In this document: positions 17,918 through 25,714 of the stretch, in pieces
How the letters are laid out: every line of letters begins with the position of its first letter
Position numbering within the stretch: position 1 is the first letter of the stretch
Position numbers and translations under genes: made by a program
Source of the DNA: Scandinavium sp002470465
GTDB lineage: Bacteria > Pseudomonadota > Gammaproteobacteria > Enterobacterales > Enterobacteriaceae
NCBI RefSeq assembly: GCF_040750395.1
Contig: NZ_JBFLVD010000014.1
Location: 62,001 to 126,000, forward strand
DNA: 64,000 nt
Direction of reading: 5' to 3'
Notes under the pieces: generated by a model
The model's input: the letters and a program-made list of their open reading frames with translations, nothing else
Databases searched by the model: none
Told to the model about the DNA's origin: nothing

Positions 17918-19861
17918 TTGAGTGACATGGCGAAAAACCTAATACTCTGGCTGGTCATCGCAGTTGTGCTGATGTCAGTCTTCCAGAGCTTTGGGCCCAG
18001 CGAGTCAAATGGCCGTAAGGTGGATTACTCTACCTTTCTGCAAGAGGTCAATCAGGACCAGGTTCGCGAAGCGCGTATCAACGGACGTGAGATCAACGTT
18101 ACCAAGAAAGATAGTAACCGTTACACGACTTATATTCCGGTTAACGATCCTAAACTGCTTGATAACCTGCTGACCAAAAACGTGAAAGTCGTGGGTGAAC
18201 CGCCTGAAGAACCAAGCCTGCTGGCTTCTATCTTCATCTCCTGGTTCCCAATGCTTCTGCTGATTGGTGTCTGGATCTTCTTCATGCGTCAGATGCAGGG
18301 CGGCGGTGGCAAAGGTGCCATGTCGTTCGGTAAAAGCAAAGCGCGGATGCTGACCGAAGATCAGATCAAAACCACTTTTGCTGACGTTGCAGGCTGCGAT
18401 GAAGCGAAAGAGGAAGTTGGCGAGCTGGTTGAATACCTGCGTGAGCCAAGCCGCTTCCAGAAGCTGGGCGGTAAAATTCCAAAAGGCGTGCTGATGGTTG
18501 GCCCTCCGGGGACCGGTAAAACCCTGCTCGCTAAGGCTATCGCTGGTGAAGCGAAAGTGCCTTTCTTCACTATTTCCGGTTCTGACTTCGTTGAAATGTT
18601 CGTGGGTGTCGGTGCATCTCGTGTGCGTGACATGTTTGAACAGGCGAAGAAAGCGGCACCTTGCATTATCTTCATCGATGAAATCGACGCCGTAGGCCGC
18701 CAGCGTGGCGCAGGCCTGGGCGGTGGTCATGATGAACGTGAGCAGACGCTGAACCAGATGCTGGTTGAAATGGACGGCTTCGAAGGTAACGAAGGTATCA
18801 TCGTTATCGCGGCAACTAACCGTCCGGACGTGCTTGACCCGGCGCTGCTGCGCCCAGGCCGTTTCGACCGTCAGGTTGTGGTTGGTCTTCCGGATGTTCG
18901 TGGCCGTGAGCAGATCCTGAAAGTGCACATGCGTCGCGTACCGCTGGCACCTGATATCGACGCGGCAATCATCGCGCGTGGTACGCCAGGCTTCTCCGGT
19001 GCAGATCTCGCGAACCTGGTTAACGAAGCTGCTCTGTTTGCCGCTCGCGGCAACAAGCGTGTGGTTTCCATGGTCGAGTTTGAGAAAGCGAAAGACAAAA
19101 TCATGATGGGTGCGGAACGCCGCTCCATGGTGATGACGGAAGCGCAGAAAGAATCTACGGCTTACCACGAAGCAGGCCACGCGATTATCGGTCGCCTGGT
19201 ACCGGAACACGATCCGGTGCATAAAGTGACGATCATTCCTCGCGGTCGTGCGCTGGGTGTGACCTTCTTCCTGCCTGAAGGCGACGCGATTAGCGCCAGC
19301 CGTCAGAAGCTGGAGAGCCAAATCTCCACGCTGTACGGTGGCCGTCTGGCAGAAGAGATCATCTACGGTGCAGAACATGTTTCCACCGGTGCGTCTAACG
19401 ACATTAAAGTGGCGACGAACCTGGCGCGTAACATGGTGACCCAGTGGGGCTTCTCCGACAAACTCGGTCCGCTGCTGTATGCGGAAGAGGAAGGTGAAGT
19501 GTTCCTCGGCCGCTCCGTTGCCAAAGCGAAGCATATGTCTGATGAAACGGCACGTATCATCGACCAGGAAGTGAAAGCGCTGATTGAACGCAACTATGCT
19601 CGCGCTCGCCAAATCCTGAATGACAACATGGACATCCTGCACTCGATGAAAGATGCGCTCATGAAGTATGAGACCATCGATGCGCCGCAGATTGATGACC
19701 TGATGGCTCGCCGAGATGTTCGCCCACCTGCGGGTTGGGAAGATCCAGGCGCGTCCAATAACTCTGACAGCAATGGTACCCCGAAAGCGCCGCGTCCGGT
19801 TGATGAACCACGCACGCCAAACCCGGGTAACAGCATGTCAGAGCAGTTGGGCGACAAATAA
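17918..19861 (+). CDS. ftsH: ATP-dependent membrane zinc metalloprotease FtsH
   Basis: FtsH is an inner-membrane AAA+ protease that degrades LpxC, sigma-32, SecY and damaged membrane proteins. There are two transmembrane helices (about 8-26 and 100-122), an AAA domain with Walker A GPPGTGKT near 195, Walker B IIFIDEID, and the zinc site HEAGH near 417. I start at TTG 17918 because AGAGG lies 8 bases upstream; ATG at 17927 gives the 644-residue form usually listed for E. coli. Either start keeps the first helix. Confidence 0.97.
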   Translation: MSDMAKNLILWLVIAVVLMSVFQSFGPSESNGRKVDYSTFLQEVNQDQVREARINGREINVTKKDSNRYTTYIPVNDPKLLDNLLTKNVKVVGEPPEEPSLLASIFISWFPMLLLIGVWIFFMRQMQGGGGKGAMSFGKSKARMLTEDQIKTTFADVAGCDEAKEEVGELVEYLREPSRFQKLGGKIPKGVLMVGPPGTGKTLLAKAIAGEAKVPFFTISGSDFVEMFVGVGASRVRDMFEQAKKAAPCIIFIDEIDAVGRQRGAGLGGGHDEREQTLNQMLVEMDGFEGNEGIIVIAATNRPDVLDPALLRPGRFDRQVVVGLPDVRGREQILKVHMRRVPLAPDIDAAIIARGTPGFSGADLANLVNEAALFAARGNKRVVSMVEFEKAKDKIMMGAERRSMVMTEAQKESTAYHEAGHAIIGRLVPEHDPVHKVTIIPRGRALGVTFFLPEGDAISASRQKLESQISTLYGGRLAEEIIYGAEHVSTGASNDIKVATNLARNMVTQWGFSDKLGPLLYAEEEGEVFLGRSVAKAKHMSDETARIIDQEVKALIERNYARARQILNDNMDILHSMKDALMKYETIDAPQIDDLMARRDVRPPAGWEDPGASNNSDSNGTPKAPRPVDEPRTPNPGNSMSEQLGDK

Positions 19862-19895
19862 GCTATCCGCTATTGATGACGCTGCTTTAACTGAA

Positions 19896-19927
19896 AACCC
19901 TGGGGCGATGGCTCCGGGGTTTTTTTA
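19896..19927 (+). terminator. Possible terminator between ftsH and folP
   Basis: About 35 bases after ftsH, AACCCTGGGGC and GCTCCGGGGTTTTTTTA can pair around a short loop, with a seven-T run. The stem has mismatches. folP begins 35 bases later, so it may only attenuate. Confidence 0.55.
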
Positions 19928-19961
19928 TTCTCATTTCGCCAGAATTTACCAGGGATCCGTC

Positions 19962-20810
19962 ATGAAACTTTTCGCCCAGGGCACCCATCTCGACCTCGCT
20001 TATCCTCATGTGATGGGTATCCTCAACGTTACACCTGATTCCTTTTCAGATGGTGGTACGCACAATACGCTGATTGAGGCGGTTAAGCATGCCAACCTGA
20101 TGATCAATGCCGGGGCGACTATCATTGATGTCGGCGGAGAATCAACGCGCCCTGGGGCGGCAGAAGTGAGCGTGGAGGAGGAACTTTCCCGCGTGATCCC
20201 CGTGGTTGAGGCGATAGCTCAGCGTTTTGAGGTCTGGATTTCAGTCGATACCTCCAAACCGGAGGTGATCCGCGAGTCTGCACGCGTTGGTGCGCATATC
20301 ATCAACGATATTCGCTCGCTGACGGAGCCTGGCGCGCTGGAAGCCGCTGCCGAAACAGGCCTGCCGGTGTGCCTGATGCATATGCAGGGTGAACCGCGCA
20401 CGATGCAGGAAGCGCCGAAGTATGACGATGTCTTTACTGATGTGAATCGCTTCTTTATTGACCAGATTGCGCGCTGCGAGGCTGCGGGCATCACAAAAGA
20501 TAAATTGTTGCTCGACCCGGGATTCGGTTTCGGTAAAAATCTCTCCCACAATTACGCGCTGCTTGCTCGTTTATCAGAATTTCACCACTTCGACCTGCCG
20601 CTGTTAGTGGGAATGTCACGAAAAACGATGATTGGACAATTACTCAACGTCGGTCCGTCTGAACGCCTTAGCGGCAGCCTGGCCTGTGCAGTGATTGCCG
20701 CAATGCAGGGGGCGCACATTATCCGCGTTCATGACGTGAAAGAGACAGTTGAAGCGATGCGCGTGGTGGAAGCCACCCTTGCTGCGAAGGAAAACAAACG
20801 CTATGAGTAA
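19962..20810 (+). CDS. folP: Dihydropteroate synthase FolP
   Basis: FolP joins p-aminobenzoate to 6-hydroxymethyl-dihydropterin diphosphate in folate synthesis and is the sulfonamide target. The start at 19962 gives MKLFAQGTHLDLAYPHVMGI and 282 residues, as in E. coli; the longer open frame upstream runs into ftsH. Signature motifs NVTPDSFSDGG and GGESTRPGA are present, as is LLDPGFGFGK. No sulfonamide-resistance insertion is evident. Its last 8 bases overlap the start of glmM. Confidence 0.97.
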   Translation: MKLFAQGTHLDLAYPHVMGILNVTPDSFSDGGTHNTLIEAVKHANLMINAGATIIDVGGESTRPGAAEVSVEEELSRVIPVVEAIAQRFEVWISVDTSKPEVIRESARVGAHIINDIRSLTEPGALEAAAETGLPVCLMHMQGEPRTMQEAPKYDDVFTDVNRFFIDQIARCEAAGITKDKLLLDPGFGFGKNLSHNYALLARLSEFHHFDLPLLVGMSRKTMIGQLLNVGPSERLSGSLACAVIAAMQGAHIIRVHDVKETVEAMRVVEATLAAKENKRYE

Positions 20811-22140
20811 CCGTAAATATTTTGGCACCGACGGCATTCGCGGTCGCGTAGGCGATGCGCCAATTACCCCCGATTTCGTTCTGAAGCTCGGCTTTGCCGC
20901 CGGTAAAGTGCTGGCCCTCCACGGTTCACGCAAAGTGATCATCGGCAAAGATACCCGCATTTCCGGCTATATGCTGGAATCTGCCCTTGAGGCGGGGCTG
21001 GCTGCGGCTGGTTTATCTGCTTCCTTCACCGGCCCGATGCCAACGCCTGCGGTGGCGTACCTCACGCGCACCTTCCGCGCTGAGGCCGGGATCGTGATTT
21101 CCGCCTCCCATAACCCGTTCTACGACAACGGCATTAAATTCTTCTCCATCGATGGGACGAAACTGCCCGATGCGGTGGAAGAGGCGATTGAAGCGGAACT
21201 GGAAAAAGAGATCACCTGCGTGGACTCTGCAGAACTCGGCAAAGCCAGTCGAATTGTGGATGCCGCAGGCCGCTACATCGAATTCTGCAAAGCCACATTT
21301 CCGAATGAGCTCAATCTGAATGAGCTAAAAATTGTCGTCGATTGTGCCAACGGCGCAACTTATCACATCGCACCAAACGTCTTCCGTGAGCTGGGGGCGA
21401 AGGTTATCGCTATCGGCTGTGAGCCAGACGGTGTGAACATCAATGAAGAAGTCGGTGCAACCGACGTTCGCGCGCTTCAGGCTCGCGTGTTGGCAGAGAA
21501 GGCGCATCTGGGTATCGCCTTTGACGGTGACGGTGACCGCGTGATCATGGTCGATCACGAAGGTAACAAAGTCGATGGCGATCAGATCCTCTACATCATC
21601 GCTCGTGAAGGATTGCGTCAGGGCCAGCTGCGCGGCGGCGCCGTCGGCACATTGATGAGCAACATGGGCCTGGAGGTAGCGCTCAAGCAGCTGGGTATTC
21701 CGTTTACCCGTGCGAAAGTCGGTGACCGTTACGTGCTGGAAGCCATGCAGGAAAAGGGCTGGCGTATTGGGGCTGAAAACTCCGGTCACGTGATTCTGCT
21801 TGATAAAACCACCACCGGTGACGGCATTGTTGCGGCGCTGCAGGTTGTGGCCGCAATGGTGCGTAACCATATGACGCTGCAGGATCTGTGCAGCGGGATG
21901 AAGATGTTCCCGCAGGTGCTGGTCAACGTTCGCTATACCGACGGCAGCGAAAACCCGCTGGAAAATGAAACGGTGAAAAAAGTGACCGCTGAAGTGGAAG
22001 CGGCCCTGGGAAGTCGTGGTCGCGTGCTGCTGCGTAAATCCGGTACCGAACCGCTGATTCGCGTAATGGTTGAAGGCGAAGATGATGCTCAGGTAAATGC
22101 CTTCGCGAATCGTATTGCCGATGCGGTGAAAGCCGTCTGA
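20803..22140 (+). CDS. glmM: Phosphoglucosamine mutase GlmM
   Basis: GlmM turns glucosamine-6-phosphate into glucosamine-1-phosphate on the way to UDP-GlcNAc, for peptidoglycan and LPS. The start at 20803 gives MSNRKYFGTDGIRGRVGDAP and 445 residues. The phosphorylated serine is Ser102 in VISASHNP; the magnesium loop is DGDGDR near 241; the sugar-binding loop is GENSGHV and the phosphate site RKSGTEPLIR. The 8-base overlap with folP implies coupled translation. Confidence 0.98.
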   Translation: MSNRKYFGTDGIRGRVGDAPITPDFVLKLGFAAGKVLALHGSRKVIIGKDTRISGYMLESALEAGLAAAGLSASFTGPMPTPAVAYLTRTFRAEAGIVISASHNPFYDNGIKFFSIDGTKLPDAVEEAIEAELEKEITCVDSAELGKASRIVDAAGRYIEFCKATFPNELNLNELKIVVDCANGATYHIAPNVFRELGAKVIAIGCEPDGVNINEEVGATDVRALQARVLAEKAHLGIAFDGDGDRVIMVDHEGNKVDGDQILYIIAREGLRQGQLRGGAVGTLMSNMGLEVALKQLGIPFTRAKVGDRYVLEAMQEKGWRIGAENSGHVILLDKTTTGDGIVAALQVVAAMVRNHMTLQDLCSGMKMFPQVLVNVRYTDGSENPLENETVKKVTAEVEAALGSRGRVLLRKSGTEPLIRVMVEGEDDAQVNAFANRIADAVKAV

Positions 22141-22158
22141 TAGTGACGATAACTGCTT

Positions 22159-22186
22159 AAAAAGGCGGCTTTTGCCGCCTTTTTGT
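22159..22186 (+). terminator. Rho-independent terminator after glmM
   Basis: AAAAAGGCGGC, a TTTT loop and GCCGCCTTTTT form a symmetric hairpin 19 bases after glmM, separating it from secG. Confidence 0.88.
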
Positions 22187-22204
22187 TGCGCGCGGTTTTG
22201 CTTT

Positions 22205-22233
22205 TTGCTGTTTTTTTCCGCACTTGATACAAT
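22205..22233 (+). promoter_or_regulatory. Sigma-70 promoter of secG-leuU
   Basis: TTGCTG (22205-22210), a 17-base spacer and TACAAT (22228-22233) form a good promoter 136 bases before secG. leuU follows secG by 9 bases and probably shares the transcript. Confidence 0.65.
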
Positions 22234-22368
22234 GCGTCAAAATTGCCCTTGCGAAGCCCATTCGCTTTGGTTAGTATTCACACCCGCTTCAGTGGGAAAC
22301 GTTAAAAAGTCCCGCTTTAATGGTTGAAGCAATTGGTATGCGGTAATACCGCAAGGAACAGGTTGATT

Positions 22369-22698
22369 ATGTACGAAGCTCTTCTGGTCGTTTTCCTTCT
22401 TGTTGCGATTGCCCTCGTAGGGTTTATCATGCTGCAGCAGGGTAAAGGCGCTGATATGGGAGCCTCCTTCGGAGCAGGCGCATCCGCTACGCTGTTTGGT
22501 TCAAGTGGTTCTGGTAACTTCATGACCCGCATGACGGCGATTCTGGCAGCCTTGTTCTTCATCATCAGTCTGGTTCTGGGTAACATCAATACCAACAAAA
22601 CCAGTAAAGGAAGCGAGTGGGATAATCTGACTGCACCTAAAACGGAGCAGACTCAGCCAGCAGCACCGGCGCAGCCGGGCAGCGATATCCCGCACTAA
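22369..22698 (+). CDS. secG: Preprotein translocase subunit SecG
   Basis: SecG is the small third subunit of the SecYEG channel and helps SecA cycling. The start at 22369 gives MYEALLVVFLLVAIALVGFI, with a first membrane helix at 2-20, a loop with LQQGKGADMGASFGAGASAT, and a second helix at about 55-72. At 109 residues it is within one of E. coli SecG. The Pro/Ala/Gln-rich tail ends in DIPH. leuU follows directly. Confidence 0.97.
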   Translation: MYEALLVVFLLVAIALVGFIMLQQGKGADMGASFGAGASATLFGSSGSGNFMTRMTAILAALFFIISLVLGNINTNKTSKGSEWDNLTAPKTEQTQPAAPAQPGSDIPH

Positions 22699-22707
22699 GG
22701 GTTGTAT

Positions 22708-22794
22708 ACCGAGGTGGTGGAATTGGTAGACACGCTACCTTGAGGTGGTAGTGCCCTAACGGGCTTGTGGGTTCGAGTCCCATCCTCGGTACCA
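22708..22794 (+). tRNA. leuU: tRNA-Leu, anticodon GAG
   Basis: The 87-base gene folds as a class II tRNA. The acceptor arm pairs ACCGAGG with CCTCGGT, discriminator A and an encoded CCA. The anticodon stem is CTACC/GGTAG with loop TTGAGGT and anticodon GAG at 22742-22744; there is a long variable arm (GTGCCCTAACGGGCTT) and T arm GTGGGTTCGAGTCCCAT. The first pair is A-U where E. coli leuU has G-U. It reads CUC and CUU codons. Position after secG is conserved. Confidence 0.97.
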
Positions 22795-22807
22795 ATATTC
22801 CAGAAAA

Positions 22808-22832
22808 GAGACGTCGAAAGACGTCTTTTTTT
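22808..22832 (+). terminator. Rho-independent terminator after leuU
   Basis: GAGACGTC, loop GAAA and GACGTCTTTTTTT form a stable tetraloop hairpin 14 bases after the tRNA. Confidence 0.85.
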
Positions 22833-22936
22833 GTTTTTGTCCCCCCCTGACGCCCTCTGTTTTTTAATAAACAAATCTCTCCTGTAGACCTTCTTAATTA
22901 ATCGATAAAGTCGGCTTCGTCTATTTTTACATCATC

Positions 22937-23356
22937 ATGCAGGAACGAAGACGCCGTGACTCTCTCTCTAAAATGGTAATGCTTACGGGCATATTTATGC
23001 TCACCGCTTGCAGCAATTCATCTCCCTTAAAGACCGTCAATGAAATACAGGAAATGCCAGTACCGGTAGTTCGTGTGCAAAATAGCTCCACGGCAAACAG
23101 TCGTGACGTGACGAATTGTTATAAAGGGAATGCTGACCGTCTCAGCAAATTGCGGTTTTCGCTAAAATCGCATTTAGGTGAGGGTGTGAAGCCTTCAGAG
23201 GTATTTGACACCCGCAGCGACGCACACCGTATTTTTGTCGCGTTGTCGAAGCTTGAGCAGATTTCGGCCATGAACGAAGGCTATCGTAAAGAGGGGAACC
23301 TGGCAGGGCTGAAGGCAATCAATGATATGCTGAAACCGATTAACGTCGCTGCCTGA
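22937..23356 (+). CDS. Putative lipoprotein of unknown function
   Basis: I do not recognise a family. The 139-residue product has an N-terminal basic stretch (RRRRD), a hydrophobic core (MVMLTGIFML) and a lipobox LTAC with Cys25, so it is probably a lipoprotein; Ser at +2 and Asn at +3 do not suggest inner-membrane retention. One other cysteine lies in VTNCYKGNADR. No ribosome site is visible before the ATG at 22937; M13 is an alternative start but leaves too short a signal. It ends at a perfect bidirectional terminator facing yfaZ. It lies in the accessory pocket where E. coli K-12 has yhbX. Confidence 0.6.
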   Translation: MQERRRRDSLSKMVMLTGIFMLTACSNSSPLKTVNEIQEMPVPVVRVQNSSTANSRDVTNCYKGNADRLSKLRFSLKSHLGEGVKPSEVFDTRSDAHRIFVALSKLEQISAMNEGYRKEGNLAGLKAINDMLKPINVAA

Positions 23357-23374
23357 GGAAGTATTGCACGCAGT

Positions 23375-23401
23375 AAAGATTGCCGGGAGCCGGCAATCTT
23401 T
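23375..23401. terminator. Perfect bidirectional terminator hairpin
   Basis: AAAGATTGCCGG (23375-23386), loop GAG, CCGGCAATCTTT (23390-23401): a perfect 12-bp stem with A residues on one side and T on the other, between the convergent lipoprotein gene and the yfaZ-like gene. Confidence 0.85.
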
Positions 23402-23409
23402 GGCAAGGT

Positions 23410-23955
23410 TCAGAAGCTGAAGCCTGCATAGGCGCCGTCAGCCAGGGTGTTATCCCGATGACCGTTCTTACCCGCCATATCAATATAGCGATAGCCTGCC
23501 TCGATGTTCATGGATTTGATAACCTTCAGCCGCACGCCCGCGTTGGCTTTCACATAGTCTTCAACGCCGCTTGAAAGCGAATCAGGCGAATAGTAGTAAT
23601 CTCCAAAGACGGTAATGAAATCGCCCAGAGGAACCTGAGCGCCTCCACCGACGGCAACGGCATAGCCTTCGTCGCCGTCTTTCGGATTCAGGTACAGTGC
23701 CTTTCCACCGACGGTAAACAGTACGGGTCCTAAAGGCAGGTTAAACCCCATTCCCAATCCCGCGACATCACCGTCATCGTCACTGTGCCCCCAGTTGCCG
23801 TTAAACGTCAGACCAGGATCGTTGGCACCAAAGCTTGCAGAAAGGTCAGTGAATTTTTCACCCGCTTCGGCATGGAGGTTCACCGCAGCATTTACGTTGG
23901 CAGTGGTGCTAAGTGTCGCGAGCAGTAGCGCGGTTTTGAATCTGAATATACGCAT
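23410..23955 (-). CDS. YfaZ-family outer membrane protein
   Basis: The 181-residue product (start giving MRIFRFKTALLLATLSTTAN) has a signal peptide cut near VNA-AVNLH and a mature part made of alternating hydrophobic strands, ending in Phe (YAGFSF), the usual C-terminal mark of outer-membrane barrels. Family stretches include GHSDDDGDVAGLGMGFNLPLG, YLNPKDGDEGY and AGYRYIDMAGK. Its function is not known; the family name comes from E. coli yfaZ, so this is a paralogue or a relative in a new place. A terminator-like hairpin lies only about 20 bases upstream of the start. Confidence 0.82.
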   Translation of the reverse strand: MRIFRFKTALLLATLSTTANVNAAVNLHAEAGEKFTDLSASFGANDPGLTFNGNWGHSDDDGDVAGLGMGFNLPLGPVLFTVGGKALYLNPKDGDEGYAVAVGGGAQVPLGDFITVFGDYYYSPDSLSSGVEDYVKANAGVRLKVIKSMNIEAGYRYIDMAGKNGHRDNTLADGAYAGFSF

Positions 23956-23974
23956 GAATTGATCCTTCAAATGT

Positions 23975-24002
23975 AAAAAAGCCCGATGTGCGCGATCGGG
24001 CA
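23975..24002 (-). terminator. Terminator after the OmpA-type remnant, in the yfaZ leader
   Basis: Read on the minus strand, GCCCGATC, a short loop and GATCGGGC-like arm (GCCCGAT 23981-23987 with ATCGGGC 23994-24000 on the plus strand) is followed by TTTTTT. It ends 20 bases before the start of the yfaZ-like gene and ahead of its ribosome site (AAGGAT). Confidence 0.75.
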
Positions 24003-24036
24003 AATGAATCAAGTGGTTGCTGTTGCGTGTAAAAAA

Positions 24037-24684
24037 TTATTGGCCGGAGATTTGCACGACAACCCGACGATCGGGAGAGAGGCAGCTAATCAGCGCATTA
24101 CCTGTCCGGTTACCGCAGGTGCTGGAGCCGGCGCTGCGTCATCATGCTGACCAAAACGGTAAACAATACCGGCGGTTACAGAGTGAACATCGGAGCTCAG
24201 GCCGATCTGGTTGGCATTGCCCACGTTGCTGACCCACTGATATTCCAGACGGCCTGCCCAGTTTTTGGCAAAGGCATATTCGGTACCTGCGGCGACAACC
24301 GGACGCACGCCAGTTTCAAAGTTGTTATGACCGGCAACGTCGGTTTCTGCACGGTAGCCCATCGCACCGAAGCGGCCATAAAGATCCCAGCTATCGGTCA
24401 GCGCGTAGCTGGTTTTCAGTGACAGCTGCAGGCCCTGGCTCTTCATTTTGGCACCGTTCACTCCGTGGTTGCCGTTGTACTGCATGTTGCCCAGGTAGTC
24501 GTAGCCGCCTTCAATCGCCAGAGGGAGCCAGACTTTCGTTGAAGCCCTTATCACCGCTGACATCGGCGTAATGGGACCAGCCAAATTTCGCGCCGCCGTA
24601 CCAGGTACCGGCATCACCTGCCGCAAAGGCGGTGGAGACAGCGCATGCGTTTAAAACCATCAAAGCAACAAGCGTCTTTTTCAT
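24037..24684 (-). pseudogene. Degraded OmpA-family porin gene with two deletions
   Basis: From the ATG at 24684 the frame gives a signal peptide (MKKTLVALMVLNACAVSTAF) and an OmpA start (TWYGGAKFGWSHYADVSGD) but stops after 58 codons. The match to OmpA resumes in another frame (AIEGGYDYLGNMQYNG, then RLEYQWVSNVG and YRFGQ, then an Ala/Pro linker) and stops at 24090. A third frame then gives ALISCLSPDRRVVVQISGQ, the very end of an OmpA C-terminal domain. So about a dozen barrel residues (around GGYQV) and nearly the whole peptidoglycan-binding domain have been lost, both with a frame change. A functional protein is very unlikely unless these are sequence errors. Confidence 0.85.
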
Positions 24685-24748
24685 GTTGAATCTTAATCCT
24701 GTATTTAAATCTCAAACTCTAAGTGTTCGGCAATAACGTCAGCCGCTA

Positions 24749-24766
24749 AGATAGCGATAATTGCTA
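24749..24766. repeat. Inverted repeat upstream of the OmpA-type remnant
   Basis: ATAGC and GCTAT frame GATAATT, about 65-80 bases upstream of the pseudogene start in an AT-rich gap (24685-24861). It may be an old operator, for example for the nearby IprA-type regulator; nothing else supports this. Confidence 0.3.
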
Positions 24767-24861
24767 TTTTGGGTTATTTCAAAGACGTTTAAATTTAAAT
24801 AACGGCCGGGTTTTAAGCGGTTTATTGTCCGTATGTTTGCAGATGTATTGAAATGTAAAAT

Positions 24862-24889
24862 CTTTCTGCGCTTATTTAAGCGCAGAAAG
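24862..24889 (-). terminator. Terminator after the IprA-type regulator
   Basis: CTTTCTGCGCTTA (24862-24874) and TAAGCGCAGAAAG (24877-24889) form a perfect 13-bp stem with a two-base centre, 12 bases past the regulator stop. On the minus strand it is followed by ATTTTACATTTC. Confidence 0.78.
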
Positions 24890-24900
24890 TGTAGGTTACA

Positions 24901-25542
24901 TCAGAATTTTTCAGGAAGGGATTCGATATGCTGCAAATATCCACCGCGGATAAACTGAATATATTTTCCTTTCTTTAGGGCAGACAAAACGTTCAGGATG
25001 CTGCTCCGGGAGAGATGCGTTCTGTCCTGAATATAATCAAGAATGGAAACCCGCATTCGCATCTCCTCAGGGAGCAGGATCATTTCCATCAGGTGATTGC
25101 GGATAACGGCGTAAGTACGCTGTTGCAATACCAGCGCATCGCGGTAGGCCAGATAGGCGGTGTGGTAAGCCAGAAGCGCGGTGGCCTCTTTCCAAAGGTT
25201 GAGTTCGCTGATGATCTTTATGGCTTCTTCGGCATCAATGCGAAGAAGCACGGAATCGGTTTCAACGCGCAGCTGATGCCCCTGCATGGGTTGAAGAGTT
25301 TCGGCAACGCCAAAGATGTGTGCTTCATAGACCGTTATCATCAGCAAGCCATCGGATGCGCGAAGAATGGAGATTTCGCCCTTCTTAAATAGCCACATTT
25401 GCTGTTTACCTTTGTAGTTCCAGTTCAGCTTTTTTCTGGCAATGGCGTTGATTGGCGTGGCGTAGGGTCCAAGCGCGTCCAGAAGTCGGTTTATGACCTG
25501 TTGGGGGCGAATAGGCGGCGAGATGTGCATAGAGATCCTCAT
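24901..25542 (-). CDS. IprA-type winged-helix transcriptional regulator
   Basis: The 213-residue product resembles E. coli YaiV/IprA, a Crp-like cytoplasmic regulator that lowers hydrogen peroxide resistance. The N-terminal two thirds look like a cyclic-nucleotide-type beta-roll (LFKKGEISILRASDGLLMITV), but no cAMP-contact motif can be picked out. The C-terminal winged helix matches YaiV well: RMRVSILDYIQDRTHLSRSSILNVLSALKKGKYI, ending LPEKF (LPSEY in YaiV). Local targets might be the upstream region of the OmpA-type remnant. A start at 25530 (MHISPP) is possible. Confidence 0.78.
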   Translation of the reverse strand: MRISMHISPPIRPQQVINRLLDALGPYATPINAIARKKLNWNYKGKQQMWLFKKGEISILRASDGLLMITVYEAHIFGVAETLQPMQGHQLRVETDSVLLRIDAEEAIKIISELNLWKEATALLAYHTAYLAYRDALVLQQRTYAVIRNHLMEMILLPEEMRMRVSILDYIQDRTHLSRSSILNVLSALKKGKYIQFIRGGYLQHIESLPEKF

Positions 25543-25686
25543 GAAAAATGACGATTTCTGCCGTCAGAATTATAGAAGATAGGGTAATGCACGCGTGAAT
25601 ATACTGACAGGTAAATTCGGCTGAAATACCGTTCAGGAGCAAAAATTGTGATGTACTGGCAAGCGTTAATACGGCTAAAAATAATA

Positions 25687-25706
25687 AAGGCCGGCGAGCC
25701 GGCCTT
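25687..25706 (-). terminator. Rho-independent terminator after argG
   Basis: AAGGCCGGC and GCCGGCCTT form a perfect 9-bp stem with a two-base loop; read on the minus strand it is followed by TATTATTTTTAG. It starts 9 bases past the argG stop. Confidence 0.85.
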
Positions 25707-25714
25707 GAGGAAGA

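Noticed and set aside
18005..19642. 545-codon open frame antisense to ftsH
   Set aside because: His/Arg/Thr-rich antisense translation of ftsH with no family match.
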